Below, in pieces: positions 45,733-56,599 of a DNA stretch of 64,000 nucleotides. The stretch's first letter is position 1, and each line of letters starts with the position of its first letter. The notes under the pieces are model-generated. The model made no database searches and was not told the DNA's origin. It worked only from the letters and a program-made list of their open reading frames with translations. This DNA comes from Nephrocerus scutellatus (taxonomy: Eukaryota; Arthropoda; Insecta; Diptera; Pipunculidae). The stretch spans positions 105,999,908 through 106,063,907 of the forward strand of contig OX352763.1 in the NCBI GenBank assembly GCA_947095585.1, in the 5' to 3' direction. The position numbers and the translations under genes are program-made.

Positions 45733-46560
45733 TTTACCAAAATTTCGAAAATATTGACACTTGTCAGAAATGTACTAAAATTGTTGGCACTCTTAATTTT
45801 TAGATAAAGACTTTTCTAGCATTTGAGGTTCTTTCCAGTTTTTATAAGATTTTTTACCAAAGTTTCGAAAATATTGACACTTGTCAGAAATGTACTAAAA
45901 TTGTTGGCACTCTTAATTTTTAGATAAATACTTTTCTAGCATTTTAGGTTCTTTCAAGTTTTTATAAGATTGTTTACCAAAATTTCGAAAATATTGACAC
46001 TTGTCAGAAATGTACTAAAATTGTTGGCACTCTTAATTTTTAGATAAAGACTTTTCTAGCATTTGACGTTCTTTCAAGTTTTTATAAGATTGTTTACAAA
46101 AATTTCGAAAATATTGACACTTGTCAGAAATGTACTAAAATTGTTGGCACTCTTAATTTTTAGATAAATACTTTTCTAGCATTTTAGGTTCTTTCAAGTT
46201 TTTATAAGATTGTTTACCAAAATTTCGAAAATATTGACACTTGTCAGAAATGTACTAAAATTGTTGGCACTCTTAATTTTTAGATAAAGACTTTTCTAGC
46301 ATTTGAGGTTCTTTCAAGTTTTTATAAGATTGTTTACCAAAATTTCGAAAATATTGACACTTGTCAGAAATGTACTAAAATTGTTGGCACTCTTTATTTT
46401 TAGATAAATACTTTTCTAGCATTTGAGGTTCTTTCATGTTTTTATAAGATTGTTTACCAAAATTTCGAAAATATTGACACTTGTCATAAATGTACTAAAA
46501 TTGTTGGCACTCTTAATTTTTAGATAAAGACTTTTCTAGCATTTGAGGTTCTTTCAAGTT
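45733..46560. repeat. 120-bp tandem array, seven copies, with 240-bp alternation
   Basis: Units begin TTTACCAAAATTTCGAAAAT at 45733 and every 120 bases after. Odd copies carry TAGATAAAGAC and, as a rule, CATTTGAGG; even copies carry TAGATAAATAC and (copies 2 and 4) CATTTTAGG. This gives a 240-bp higher-order period. Identity between copies is high. Confidence 0.96.
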
Positions 46561-46849
46561 AATCATGTTATCCAGATTTTCGAAAATAATGACCCTTGTC
46601 AGATATGTACTAAAACTTTCGATATTCTTAATTTTTAGGTTAAAAAACTTTTCCAACATTTAAGGTTTTTTTAAATCGCATTTCACCTTTTTTTAAATTT
46701 CAAATAATGATATATTTCCAATATACAACTTTCTACAGGTTACATTAAATAATCATACAAGTCAATAATGTACTATAAATGTTAACCTTTTTAAACTTCA
46801 AGAATAGAAAGAATTCCTGTTCAAAATTCTAGTCCTTACATTTTTCTAA

Positions 46850-47060
46850 GGCTAGTTGGGAGCCCGAAGGTCGAAGCTAATAATCAGAACAAAGGATTTT
46901 TTTTCAGCGCACGTATGTTTGTTTGTTTGTCTGTGAGTTTGTCCACTCATATATCTCGACTTCTACCAGTCAGAATTTGATGGGACTTGCTTAAAAACAA
47001 TTGCTTAATGCTCGGCTTGCGATGGAGTAATTTTGAGATTTTTTTAAATTAATAGGAAAA
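46850..47060. repeat. possible dispersed repeat tail
   Basis: TTTGTTTGTTTGTCTGTGAG, then ATATCTCGACTTCTACCAGTC and TTTGATGGGACTTGC. This style of sequence (a statement 'TCTCG...ACTA...TTTTGATG') is common in dispersed insect repeats. No second copy was found in the window. Confidence 0.35.
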
Positions 47061-47347
47061 AATACCCCTAGGAGGAAAAGTATAAGAAAAATAGTTTTTA
47101 CTTGAAAATAAAATCCTTTTAAGCTTATTCAGTCCATAGACTGAATTACAACTATCCATATGAAGTACTTTATTATCCAATCTTATTTGCTATAAAATAA
47201 AACAATGAAAAAATAATGTAAAAAATGTTCCAAACCATCTTCTAATTAATAAAATTCAAATAAAAAATGCGAAAATAGTGAACATGTCTTCAGTAGTTGG
47301 AAAATCTTTTATTTTAGATTAACTGTAGCTTTTTCTCCTAAAAACCT

Positions 47348-47492
47348 TTAGGTCCGAATCGATAGACGTAGCTATAACTAAAGCTATTGCTTTTAGTGAC
47401 GGATTTTGATTTTGTTACAGCGTTCTATTCCACTCTATTCCATTGCTATAGCATGATTGTAGTTGTAGTAACGTCTATCGATTCGGACCTTA
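47348..47492. mobile_element. 139-bp PIF/Harbinger-type MITE with TTA duplication
   Basis: The element at 47351-47489 starts GGTCCGAATCGATAGACGT and ends with its exact reverse complement (19 bp). TTA lies on both sides (47348-47350 and 47490-47492). A 3-bp TTA/TAA duplication and G-rich inverted repeat tips are typical of PIF/Harbinger elements. No coding capacity. Confidence 0.9.
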
Positions 47493-49079
47493 GAAACCTG
47501 GAAATTTTTACTACATAAGATTCGGTTTGACTTTTTTTTTATAATAAGTTGAAATACTAAAGACATGTTCAATATGTACTAAAAGTTTTATTCATTTAAG
47601 TTCTCAGTAAGAACAGTTTTTTGTAATTCTGACAGATTGTATTTAACTGTATTTGAAGGAATTTTGTATGGCTCATGCCAAAAAAGTACAAAAGCTTCCC
47701 CTTCTAAAGTTTCAAATTAGAAATTTTCTGTTGTAATAGATAGAATTGAAGTTTGCTTAGACTGCATATAATATTAATTGCTAGAATTGAAAATCTAACG
47801 TAGGATTTCAAAAATGTTCTAAAACTTCTACTAATTAATAAAAATCAAATAAAAAAACCTTACGAAACCTGGACTTGGACTTCTTCTAATAAGAAGTTGA
47901 AATATTTTGACAGATGTAAAATATGTACTAAAAATTTTATTGACTTAAATTTTCAGTAGAAACAGTTTTGTGGGGACTGTATTTAACCGTATTTGAAGGG
48001 ATTTTCTAAAATATGAAATTAACTTAAAAGTTAAGGTTCTCTCAAGTCTTAAATTCGCAATTTTTTTTTCGTAGGAATAGCTATAGCTTTAGTTCTTTCT
48101 TAGTCTGCATATTACTTTATTTACCAAAATTTAAAATACAATGACAGATGTCAAATATTTTCTAAAAGTTGTGAAAATTGAATTGAAATCAGGAAACGTG
48201 GAAACTTCTACCAAACAATAGAAATATAGGTGAATTGGGATTATTTTGACATATGTCAAATTTGTACTAAAAAGTTTTGTTTTATTTCAGAAAATTTCTG
48301 TATACATTATTAGAATTTAAATTTCTTCTAAGCTGAACTTAGCCTTATTTGCTAGAATTTAAACATAATTGCAGATGTCCAACATGTTCTAAAAGATTTA
48401 CTTTTTTCAATACAAACTTATAGTTCTTTCGATTTGCAGGGTATAGGTAAGATTTCTCTCTCTCGTTGTTTTGGTTTGACGTTCTATTTGCAAACTGTAC
48501 CTGGGGTATATGGTTGGATTATGCGTTTTATTTGCGAAATTTCGTAACCGACGCTGTAACTTTGGTGCCCGTCGACAATCGATGGGTAAGGTTTCGTTTA
48601 CTCAATCAGATGGCGAAGAGGGAGCAAGCAGACTAATAAGTCAGTTTGTATTTGACATTTTGGTTGGTTTTGGTTTTGCGTTCTATGTATTTGCAAAGCA
48701 TTCATCACGAAAACCACGAAAACTCTGTTACTTTGACAGCTTACACGTGGTTTTGGTTTTGGGTATGGTTTGAGTAAATGGAAAGAGGCATAAGAAACAT
48801 CTAAAGGCAATTTCGTATATTTCATATTCCGACTACACACACAAATATTATGACACATGTCAAAAATGTACTAAAGTTTTTTTTTTACTGCATTCCGAAT
48901 TAAAATCTTTTAAAAATATTCGTTATTTCAGTGACATTGGGATATTTTTAGTACATTATATATTATAAAGTTTGATGTATTTTAGTTTAATTAGAAACCT
49001 TGTTTTTTTAATTCAACACTTCAACTATATTTGGTTCCTTGCATAAAGGTGAAAATTTTTGCTATTCAGCGGATTTTAC

Positions 49080-49800
49080 ATCGCATAAAATAAATCTGCC
49101 TCAGTGTTCGCTTCTACCTTAGGAGTGAACAACGCCTTGTAATGCGCCCCCACCAAGTTGATGTGCCACAGATTAAAGATAAAGACAGGGGTGGCTAAAA
49201 CTGAAATCGCTTAAAGGACGACGGAATATTATTTTCCAATTGAAACTTCTGTCAAAGGTTAAATAGCTGTACTCGTATCGTGCTGGAGGCTGAAAGCTGT
49301 GGGTGTCGTCGGTGGTTGTTCGGGGTGTATAATTCCGCAACGCAATTGAACGTGGTAATTCGAAAATTACAAAGCAATGCGTCGTCTTTGTAATCTCTAA
49401 TATACCTATTACTGTATAATGATAATAACAATAATAGATAAAGGTTTATGCCCAGCCCTGCACATAAATTGATTTCCTATTAGATTACGAGTTTTTTTTA
49501 TCATGTTAGTACCTACACGTACGAGTACGTTGCGAAATGTTATGTGGTGTGTGGGACGTTTAACATAATAATCGCTTTGTCTAATGTGGATAATACAAGA
49601 CCCTGTAACGCGGTACTATGGGAAGCATTAGGACTTTTTGATCTGCGATGCGGCAGAAAATAAACAGAAAGAGCAACGTGATATGAATATTTTGGCACTA
49701 AATACAACAGAAATTTTTGGGAGCTTTTTTTGCATTGAGCTATGGTGTGATGTTGCCAATTTAGCGGAGCCAGCCTAGAAGATTTTGATAAAAAAAAGCA
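49080..49800. other. low-repeat stretch, function not known
   Basis: Mixed-composition DNA without repeat matches (for example 49090-49350). It may be a small regulatory island, but nothing in it is diagnostic. 48900-49080 is AT-rich with nothing recognised. Confidence 0.28.
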
Positions 49801-49829
49801 ACGTAGTTAGTAAATTCAGTATTAAGTTT

Positions 49830-51280
49830 TTAAAATGACTGAGAATGTTAATTCAGCTCTATTCAAGCTTTACAAAATAAAGATTGGCATTCAGCACATA
49901 TTCAACTTAGTAACATCAACATGACTTAAAAAGTAATTCAGCCCGATTACTTGCAGTGTAATAATTATTTTTACTCTATTATTTTGTTTCAGTAAATTAA
50001 TAGAATTCGTAATTCAGCAAACAGTCAAATTAGTAAGATGAATAATGCAAAATTTACATTTAAGCCGTGCGAGACAAAGTGAGCCGGCCAACAATATGTA
50101 GTTAAATTGAAGTTGTGGTAGCCCAGAATAGATTGACACTACGCGAATGTTATAGCTATTTTATAGTAACATTGGAAATGTTATCTTTAGCATTATGGTA
50201 ACATTGAAAAATATACTACTTCTCTCGTCTGGCTAACCACAATTTCTATTTAACAGCCGTCCTGCTCATTTTTTCTCGCACGCCACAAAAGTAAATCAAG
50301 CGTAAGAAAGTAATTCCGCACATAATCAGCACATGTAAACTTACTTGAAGTTGAAGTGTAATTATTGTTATTGCGAGTGTGGCTGCAGCCTGTTATACCA
50401 ATAATCGGCCCCTCGCTTGTATTATTCAATTTATTGTCAATTGTCCAACAATTAAAATATTTCTCAATTTTGCTATAACTTTAGTTTGTGTCTCTGTTAA
50501 AAGCTTCCCATTATGGTTTGTGTCTATGTTAAAAGATCCCATTAGGGTTTGTGTAAGTGATTGTGCGTGAGGGACACAGCCCATATGTATATAGAGAACT
50601 GAAATATTATTGGCTTAGCAAATTAATAAAATTTCTAACTCAGCACATATTCAGCTTTCTAACATTACAAAGAAAGAAAGTAAGTAATTATCACACAGTT
50701 AATTAAAACAACCATGGTTGTAACTCAGCATATGCTCAGCTTAGTAGCTTTACTGAGAAAGTAATTCAGAACATTTTCAGTTTAGTAAAACAACAAATGT
50801 TGCAATTCAGCACATATTAAGCTTACTAATATTACTAAGAAAGTAATTCAGCACAGTTAAATAAAATACCCTTGGTTGTAACTCAGCGATGCTCAGCTTA
50901 GTAGCTTTACTGGAGAAAGTAATTCAGCACATTTTCAATTTAGTAAAACAACAAATGTTGTAATTCAGCACATATTCTGCTAACTAACATTACTAAGAAA
51001 GTAATTCAGCACAGTTAAATAAAATAACCATGGTTGTAACTCAGCATATGCTCAGCTTAGTAGCTTTACTGAGAAAGTAATTCAGCACATTTTCAGTTAA
51101 GTAAAACAACAAATGTTGTAATTCAGCAGATATTCTGCTTAGTAACATGACTAAAAAGTATATTTTCAGTTTAGTAAAAGACTTAATGTTGCAATTGAGC
51201 AGATATTCAGCTTAGGTAAATTATTACGAATGTAATTCAGCAAGCATTCAGCTTAGCGAAGTAACTAAGGAAGTAATAAG
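49830..51280. repeat. tandem array of AATTCAGCACAT units before exon 51545
   Basis: Short units GTAATTCAGCACAT, TTCAGCTTAGTAA and CATTACTAAGAAA build a larger period of about 160 bp, visible from AACCATGGTTGTAACTCAGC at about 50709 and 51026 and its variant at about 50868. The early part (49830-50650) is degenerate and interrupted by unique sequence, and the later part is more regular. Confidence 0.85.
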
Positions 51281-51544
51281 CACAATGAAGAGCTGTGCTA
51301 CTAGAACTCAGAAACCGCACAAAAAAAATAAAAGGCTTAAGAAAAGCACTCAAGAACTTTGTTGGCAAAACAACCAACCAAACAACCAAACGCTAAGTGT
51401 TCAATTTGTAAAGATTGTTTCCCATAAACTTCACCATCAAACCCACCTATATATACCCTTAACAATACAACAACCCACACTTACCCTCCTAGATCATTGT
51501 ATATTCTAATGGGCGATCTTTTTTCTTACCAATTGTTGTTACAG

Positions 51545-51795
51545 GCAGGCGTTAATGTCGAATCGCGGATCCGATTCGGATAAGCTGAATCCGACGCATG
51601 TCAGCAGCTCGCGGGCCCCATTGCACTTGGGTCATACAGGACGGCCGCCGCATCATCATCATCTGCATCATCACTTGCATCATGACAATCAGCAGGACGA
51701 TGACGACAAGTTGCTGGATGTTGTTGGCCCACCGCAGAGTCCATTGTTGCCTTTAAGTCATTCGCTGCAGCAGATGCATGCGCATCAGCATTCGG
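51545..51795 (+). CDS. bi: bifid/optomotor-blind exon after the T-box
   Basis: This 251-base exon completes the Lys codon and then encodes QALMSNRGSDSDKLNP, a His-rich stretch at about 51646-51690, an acidic QDDDDKLLDVVG block, and LSHSLQQMHAHQHS. The order of these blocks is what I recognise from the fly bi protein just after its T-box. The acceptor is TTGTTACAG at 51536-51544. A second AG three bases later would lose the phase with the previous exon, so the first was chosen. The donor is GGTAGG, with one base (G) left over that pairs with CC of the next exon to give Ala. The ATG at 51555 is internal, not a start. A tandem array ends about 265 bases upstream. Confidence 0.95.
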
Positions 51796-52008
51796 GTAGG
51801 TTGAAAGTTTTAAAACATACATCACTCTATATGGAGTCGGTAATGTAGCATAGGGGAAGAAGGGTAAGAAAGGGGAGAGTTGTAAAATTCTTCTTCTCTT
51901 TCTTACTTTTTTTTCTTACCATTCCAATTCCCTTTTATCTCAAATGTAATTTCCAAAGAGCAAATTTTTTAAATTACAAAAATTTTAACCAACATAAAGC
52001 CCTTGCAG
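51796..52008 (+). other. bi: bi 213-bp intron
   Basis: The donor is GTAGGT and the acceptor is CCCTTGCAG. The splice gives Ser-Ala-Trp-Phe-Asn-His-Leu across the junction, matching the recognised bi protein order. Reading through the donor meets a stop within 20 codons. The intron is AT-rich with a pyrimidine tract at about 51891-51915. Confidence 0.9.
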
Positions 52009-53036
52009 CCTGGTTCAACCACTTGGCAGGCGCCGGTGATCATGCGAATGAAGATGCCCTGAGGCGACGCCTCCAGTCGTCGGATGATGTCGAACGTGAT
52101 GGCAGTGATTCAAGTTGTTCGGAAAGTGTTGGCGGCAGTACGGGCGGCGCATTTCGTCCAACATCATCTGGGAGCCCGAAGGAGGGCGCCACCGGCCTCA
52201 ATGCACCACCCAGTGCCAGCTCATATCCGACGCCAAATATATCCGTTGGACCACCGTTACATCCGTCACCGCATCTGCTGCCATACCTGTACCCCCATGG
52301 ATTGTATCCTCCACCGCCGTTATCGCTGCTGCATAATCAAGCGGCGGCGGCCGCAATGAATCCCGGTCTCCTCTTCAATGCGCAATTGGCGTTAGCCGCT
52401 CAACATCCCGCCTTATTCGGTCACTATTCGGGGCATTCGCCAGTCTCGCCGCTGCAAGGTCTCAAGGGACATCGTTTCTCACCGTACAGTCTGCCCGGTA
52501 GTTTGGGTTCGGCCTTCGATGCTGTGACGCCAGGCTCTAACAACAATAACAATCGAATTGGCAGCAGCGGCATCATCGGGCCTGGTGGTGGTGGTGGTGG
52601 TCTAGCGCCTGAGGGTCCTAGCATCAGTGGCGGCAGTGGTTGTGGCGGAGAGAATAATGGTCCACGAAGTTTAAGCTCAAGTCCCCGCCATCATCGTGCC
52701 TCATCGAATTCACCACCAACACGACCAATATCGATGTCGCCTACAACACCACCATCACTGCTCAACAAGCAATCGCATCAGCCGCCGCCGCAAACAAACT
52801 CACCGTCGGAACTGAAGAGCATCGAGAAAATGGTCAACGGTCTGGAAGTGCAACATAATGGCGGTGGCGCCACCAGTATGAATCTTGATGATGCCATCAC
52901 TGCTGCCCATCAGCATCTGCAGCATCAGCAACTCCAGCAGCAACAACAGCTCCAACATTTGCAGTCACAGTCAAGATCGAGCAGCCACAGTCAAAAGCCA
53001 TCGCAGCTGTCATCGTCGCCGCTTTCGGATCAGTGA
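52009..53036 (+). CDS. bi: bifid/optomotor-blind terminal coding exon
   Basis: This exon carries the last 341 full codons and the TGA stop at 53034-53036. It starts with WFNHLAGAGDH, then a Ser-rich acidic segment (RDGSDSSCSESVGGS), a Pro/Tyr/His-rich stretch (HPSPHLLPYLYPHGLYPPPP), a short poly-Ala run and LLFNAQLALAAQHPALFGH. RFSPYSLP at 52473-52496 corresponds to a conserved patch C-terminal to the T-box in Tbx2/3 proteins. A glycine run lies near 52580-52600. SELKSIEKMVNGLEVQ at 52806-52853 matches the conserved C-terminal helix-like motif of that subfamily. A Gln/His-rich tail (about 52911-52965) precedes the Ser-rich end. The reading frame is open throughout, with no frameshift. The C-terminal region is the repressor part in the family (known); its activity here is inferred. 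Confidence 0.96.
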
Positions 53037-53460
53037 CACCTGATGTATGACAAAGATGACAACGACAGGTCATCGGTTATAGATCTCGACGATGTGTGAC
53101 ACAGTTGCCAGGTTGACCATCAGGTGGGCGGGTACCACCACCACCACCATCACCACCTATATGCGAGAATTTCATAGTTGTTGTTGTTGTTGCTGTGAAT
53201 TTGACATTTTGCTTTGATTCACCTCCTATATCGACAACAAAATCACCCTGTTGTTTATTATTAGTTTGTAAATATACTTTGCATTGTATATATGTAATAG
53301 GATATCACACCACATATATAACATTAACAAACACACATACTAATGTATTATTCTCGAACTAATTATGTAATTTTTAGTCTGCAATGATTAACTAATTAAT
53401 TAAGTAATTAATTTAATTGAATTGAATTAAATTAAGCGAAGCAAGCTAAGGTCTCAACCA
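53037..53460 (+). other. bi: start of the bi 3' UTR, with a Pumilio-type site
   Basis: Non-repetitive sequence directly after the stop, with CAC and GTT triplet runs and AT-rich blocks typical of fly 3' UTRs. A perfect Pumilio consensus TGTAAATA lies at 53267-53274. No convincing poly(A) signal is seen before the repeats that begin near 53640, so the end of the transcript is not determined. Confidence 0.6.
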
Positions 53461-53644
53461 TAACGCACTTTCGCCCTATTGCTGGACATTTTGTCGAAGT
53501 GCGCTGACTGCGTCTTTTCTTATAAAAATTTGACAGTTTTCCCACTAACGTGAGGGGGCTTTATAGTTAACCCTTTAAGTTGCCGCAAGAAACTGTTCAT
53601 TTTAATTGATAACAACAACAATAATAATTGTAAAGACAATTAAA

Positions 53645-53900
53645 CGATTGAAACACGTGACACGTGAGTTAGCCATGCGCTCTGACTACATAAAAAGACA
53701 ATGTGCTCGTGTGTTCTGCGTGAGCAGTACGATCAAGAGAATGTGCTGGTGACACGTGAATAAGGAATGTGCACTGAGTACATGAGAAGAGAATTCGTGT
53801 CCCGTGAGCGAGCCTTGTGCTCTGATAAGAGAATGTGTCCGTGAGTCGGGACACGTGAGTAAGCTATGAGTACTGAGAACTTTATAACAGAAACATGAGC
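53645..53900. repeat. degenerate repeat with four CACGTG boxes
   Basis: CACGTG occurs at 53654-53659, 53661-53666, 53753-53758 and 53852-53857, within units of about 98 bp that also share GAGAATGTG and GAGTAAGC-like blocks. CACGTG is the core of bHLH sites, but here it may only reflect the repeat. Confidence 0.65.
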
Positions 53901-54109
53901 TCACACGTTACGCACTCTACTAGACAGAGACCACAACAACTTACATCGACATGTGACAGAGTACGACTACAACCGAACAACAAAGGGTTTTTCATTAAGA
54001 GCGCCTCATTTTGACTTTAAAATGAAACAGCCTGTGTTTGAGATATCGAAAACAGAATGATTTCAAATTAAAGTATGATCAATGCCATTAGTTATCATGA
54101 ACAACATCA

Positions 54110-54470
54110 TTTAAATATCCGTAACAAAAAGGCATACACAAATGAATACGTTATTGATGACTTCGATAAATCGAAAAATATGCCGACAATTTCGCGTTCC
54201 ATGTTTGCCCGGGTATCGTCTTCAGTCTCTGAGTTATTCAGGTAGACCGTTGACTTGAGATCGTCTTTCTTTCTTTCCTTTACTCCGCGGGGGAGAATAG
54301 GGCTTCTACAAACACCCGCCAACGAACTCGATTTATCGCCTGAGGTTCAAGAGACGCCACTCGGTCCCCTGGGATCTTGCTTCCTCTTCTATTGTCCTAT
54401 TCCATGTCTTGCTTGGACGGCCAACTCGGCGGCTTTCTTGTGGACTCCAGTTGACTTGACATAGCCTTAA
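54110..54470. other. unassigned stretch in the 3' flank
   Basis: Mixed composition with short frames on both strands and no recognised domain. It resembles transposon untranslated DNA but matches nothing else in the window. Confidence 0.25.
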
Positions 54471-54479
54471 AGAAAAACA

Positions 54480-54960
54480 TACACTTGTATCAAATCATAT
54501 AGCTAGTCCATTTCTCGAGATAACACGGTCACCGAATTTCAACTTCAGTAGCTCTATTGTGTAGTCAGTTGCGTGGCATTTGGTACCGTCTTGTTGTAAC
54601 CACATATTCTCCAAGTCAACTTCTTCCAATTTATCCCAAAAAATGGCAGCTAACATGAACCGGTAGTCTCTCCTCAACTTCTTCAAATTTATCCCAAAAA
54701 TAGTCAGTCAGCATCAACATCAACATCAACTGCCAGTGGCAGCACAGTCACAGTCTTTGATAGAGATGACTGCCACACCATATTAACTGAGTAACTTTGA
54801 AATAAAAAGTCAAACGGAGCAGAGCTTACTTCACGCATAACCTGTGGGGCGTTGCATTTGAAAAACCCTCCACTACAGCGCAGCGGCATCACCAAATCGA
54901 ATAAAATTCGATCTTTGTGCAAGAAAATGGCAAAATGACAGAAACTCATTGCTGTCATTC
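54480..54960 (-). pseudogene. Tc1/mariner-type transposase relic
   Basis: The reverse strand encodes NMWLQQDGTKCHATDYTIEL and KFGDRVISRNG. The W-x-Q-Q-D-G-x-x-x-H-x block holds the second catalytic Asp of this superfamily. The part before it has no clear motif (MREVSSAPFDF region), and the WPPRSxDLxPxD segment is lost. A short repeat (TTCTTCAAATTTATCCCAAA) near 54675 shows local duplication. Confidence 0.75.
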
Positions 54961-54969
54961 AGCAAACGG

Positions 54970-55250
54970 AATATCCTATAAATGCAAGTAAAATCGCGAA
55001 GTGAAAAAACCAAAGAGAGTTTATTTTTTATTTTAATTTAATTGTATATCTATGTAGGTATGTATATGTATTTCTATGTGTATGTAAATTGTGTTAACTG
55101 TGTAATTTTCTTATGTCCATCACTAAATATGGTTTTTGTTAAAAAAAAATCATAAAAACAAAAACAAAGAAAATATATGTAGTAATATTTCTAATAATTT
55201 TTTGTTCTTTTAAGTTTGCTTTTGTTGTGTTGGAATTTGTTTTGTTCTTT
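54970..55250. other. AT-rich stretch with TATG/TGTA words
   Basis: Resembles fly 3' UTR sequence (TGTATGTATATGTATTTCTA region at 55057-55080), but no link to the bi transcript can be shown. No gene seen. Confidence 0.3.
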
Positions 55251-55254
55251 TCCG

Positions 55255-55425
55255 ATGTGTCTTGATGAGTGTGTAGTAAATCTCCATGTCTATTGTATAC
55301 CGCTGTTGTTAAATGTTAGAGCAGCACCAGTAACATCGCTGATGACCCTAAGAAATAGCAGCGGTGAAAGTATGCTGCCTTGCTGCAGACCACATTGGAA
55401 TTCAAAATCGGTCTTAAGTCTTGAC
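55255..55425 (-). pseudogene. LINE reverse-transcriptase fragment
   Basis: The reverse strand encodes FEFQCGLQQGSILSPLLFLR and VISDVTGAALTF, the conserved PQGxxLSPLLF block of non-LTR reverse transcriptases. Only this block is left. Confidence 0.75.
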
Positions 55426-55734
55426 GTCAAAGGCAATGACACCAAAATCAAGAAATGTCATAACACCGAAATAACGCCAGATCGCCCAAAAGTGAAGTAA
55501 GAAATGGTAACTAAACAAAAAGAAGAACATTCAAATTTAAAAATGCCATAACGGTCAAATATTTTAAAAAAGGATTGTTTTTGTAATATTTGTGTGTTAC
55601 GGCGCATTTTTTTTTTCGCTCCCATTTCACACAAAATATAACACTTGGTGATCTCAGTCTAGAAAAATTCAATAAAAAATTATATTTTGTAACAAAAATA
55701 AAAGAGTCAAGAGTCAACCTCTTCTCACATCCCC

Positions 55735-56055
55735 CATAAGAGTTCTAGATATGTCTTACCATCACTATACATTTTAGCGACCTCGAAAATTATGGTTTCG
55801 ACACTAATATCGGTTATGTCAACTGTCAACCTAAAACCATCTCCAGCACTAAGGAAACTAGAGGTGTCTTGCCATCACTATCAGCTACCCTGAAAATTAT
55901 GGGTTTGACACTTATATAGGGCATGGTTAATGTTATCCCCTTCCCACCCTTAGCAATAGGGGTGCTAGAGTTTTTGAGCCTAACTATTCGTCTCAACGAT
56001 CCCAAATGCTATGGATTTGACAGTAATATTGGTCTTGTTATATGTCATGAAGGGC
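55735..56055. repeat. about 110-bp tandem repeat, three copies
   Basis: (C/T)GAAAATTATGG(G)TTT(C/-)GACAC and then TAATAT(C)GG..ATG recur near 55787, 55893 and 56006. Copies are diverged. Confidence 0.7.
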
Positions 56056-56069
56056 AAAAATGCCTCTCC

Positions 56070-56345
56070 CAGTAGCCGCATTCCGTTAAGTCTTCCTCTT
56101 CGTAAGCTTTTCGTAATAGCCATCCCCCCAAACATTTTCCATTATGTTCAAGTCAGGTGAAAAGCAATGGAAAGTAATATCCATACATTGTTAACCTTGA
56201 GGAGTGTATAGGAGCGTTGATCTGCTGAAAAGTCCATCGGTTTCCATAAAATAATTCAGAAAGAACTGGAGAAAGTGTTTCCGATCGGTCTTGTGGTGTT
56301 GTAGCTATATGCAGAGGTTTTTTTTTATTTAACGTATTCAACATT
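56070..56345 (-). pseudogene. Tc1-type transposase C-terminal relic
   Basis: The reverse strand encodes ELFYGNRWTFQQINAPIHSS (the WxFQQDNAPxH block, with the catalytic Asp changed to Ile) and, downstream in another frame, FSPDLNIMENVWGW, which carries the SPDLNxxENxWG end of Tc1-type transposases. The loss of the Asp shows that it is inactive. Confidence 0.85.
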
Positions 56346-56599
56346 CCTCCCGGAGTTTTAAAACATATTAATCCTCAATAAAACCTTGGTCCTAAATATC
56401 CACAGTAGGGAGAAATCGTAGTGAGTTTATTAGAAACAAAAAAGAGTGGATTGAAATGACTGAGACGCAGTGTATTTATATCGTTCTTGAAGTTTGACTT
56501 TCGAATATAATTTTGACAGCTGACATTCATTGAAATTTTAATAGAATAAAAATTGTGCCTACATACAAGGCAAGTTGTCTTAACTGTCATTGGTACTCA

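Larger units (their letters stand above)
45520..48900. repeat. AT-rich field of decayed repeats with a TGACA..TGTCA motif
   Basis: A motif of the form TGACA(N2)TGTCA followed by AAATGTACTAAAA recurs at irregular spacing, for example near 45529, 45770-46490 (in the array), 46590, 47570, 47918, 48140, 48250 and 48852. The fixed-period array and the MITE within the field are listed separately. A frame at 48510-48773 has no recognised domain. Confidence 0.6.
32602..51544 (+). other. bi: bi 18.9-kb intron
   Basis: Bounded by donor GTGAGT (32602) and acceptor TTACAG (ending 51544), whose phases agree. It contains retrotransposon fragments, a SINE, a Harbinger-type MITE, at least four tandem arrays and one or more unique islands, all listed separately. 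Confidence 0.9.

Noticed and set aside
45733..46560. CRISPR-like array
   Set aside because: The whole 120-bp unit is repeated, with no distinct spacers, in animal DNA.
48510..48773. 87-codon frame as a host gene
   Set aside because: No recognised domain, repeated words within it (TTTGCAAA, GACATTTTGGTTGG) and surroundings of decayed repeats.
51555..51848. Independent small gene starting at ATG 51555
   Set aside because: The ATG is an internal Met of the bi exon; the acceptor at 51544 and donor at 51796 explain the frame, and the last codons of that frame are intron.
52084..52359. Second open frame inside the terminal bi exon
   Set aside because: A shadow of the bi frame; it shows no domain and the bi frame is conserved.
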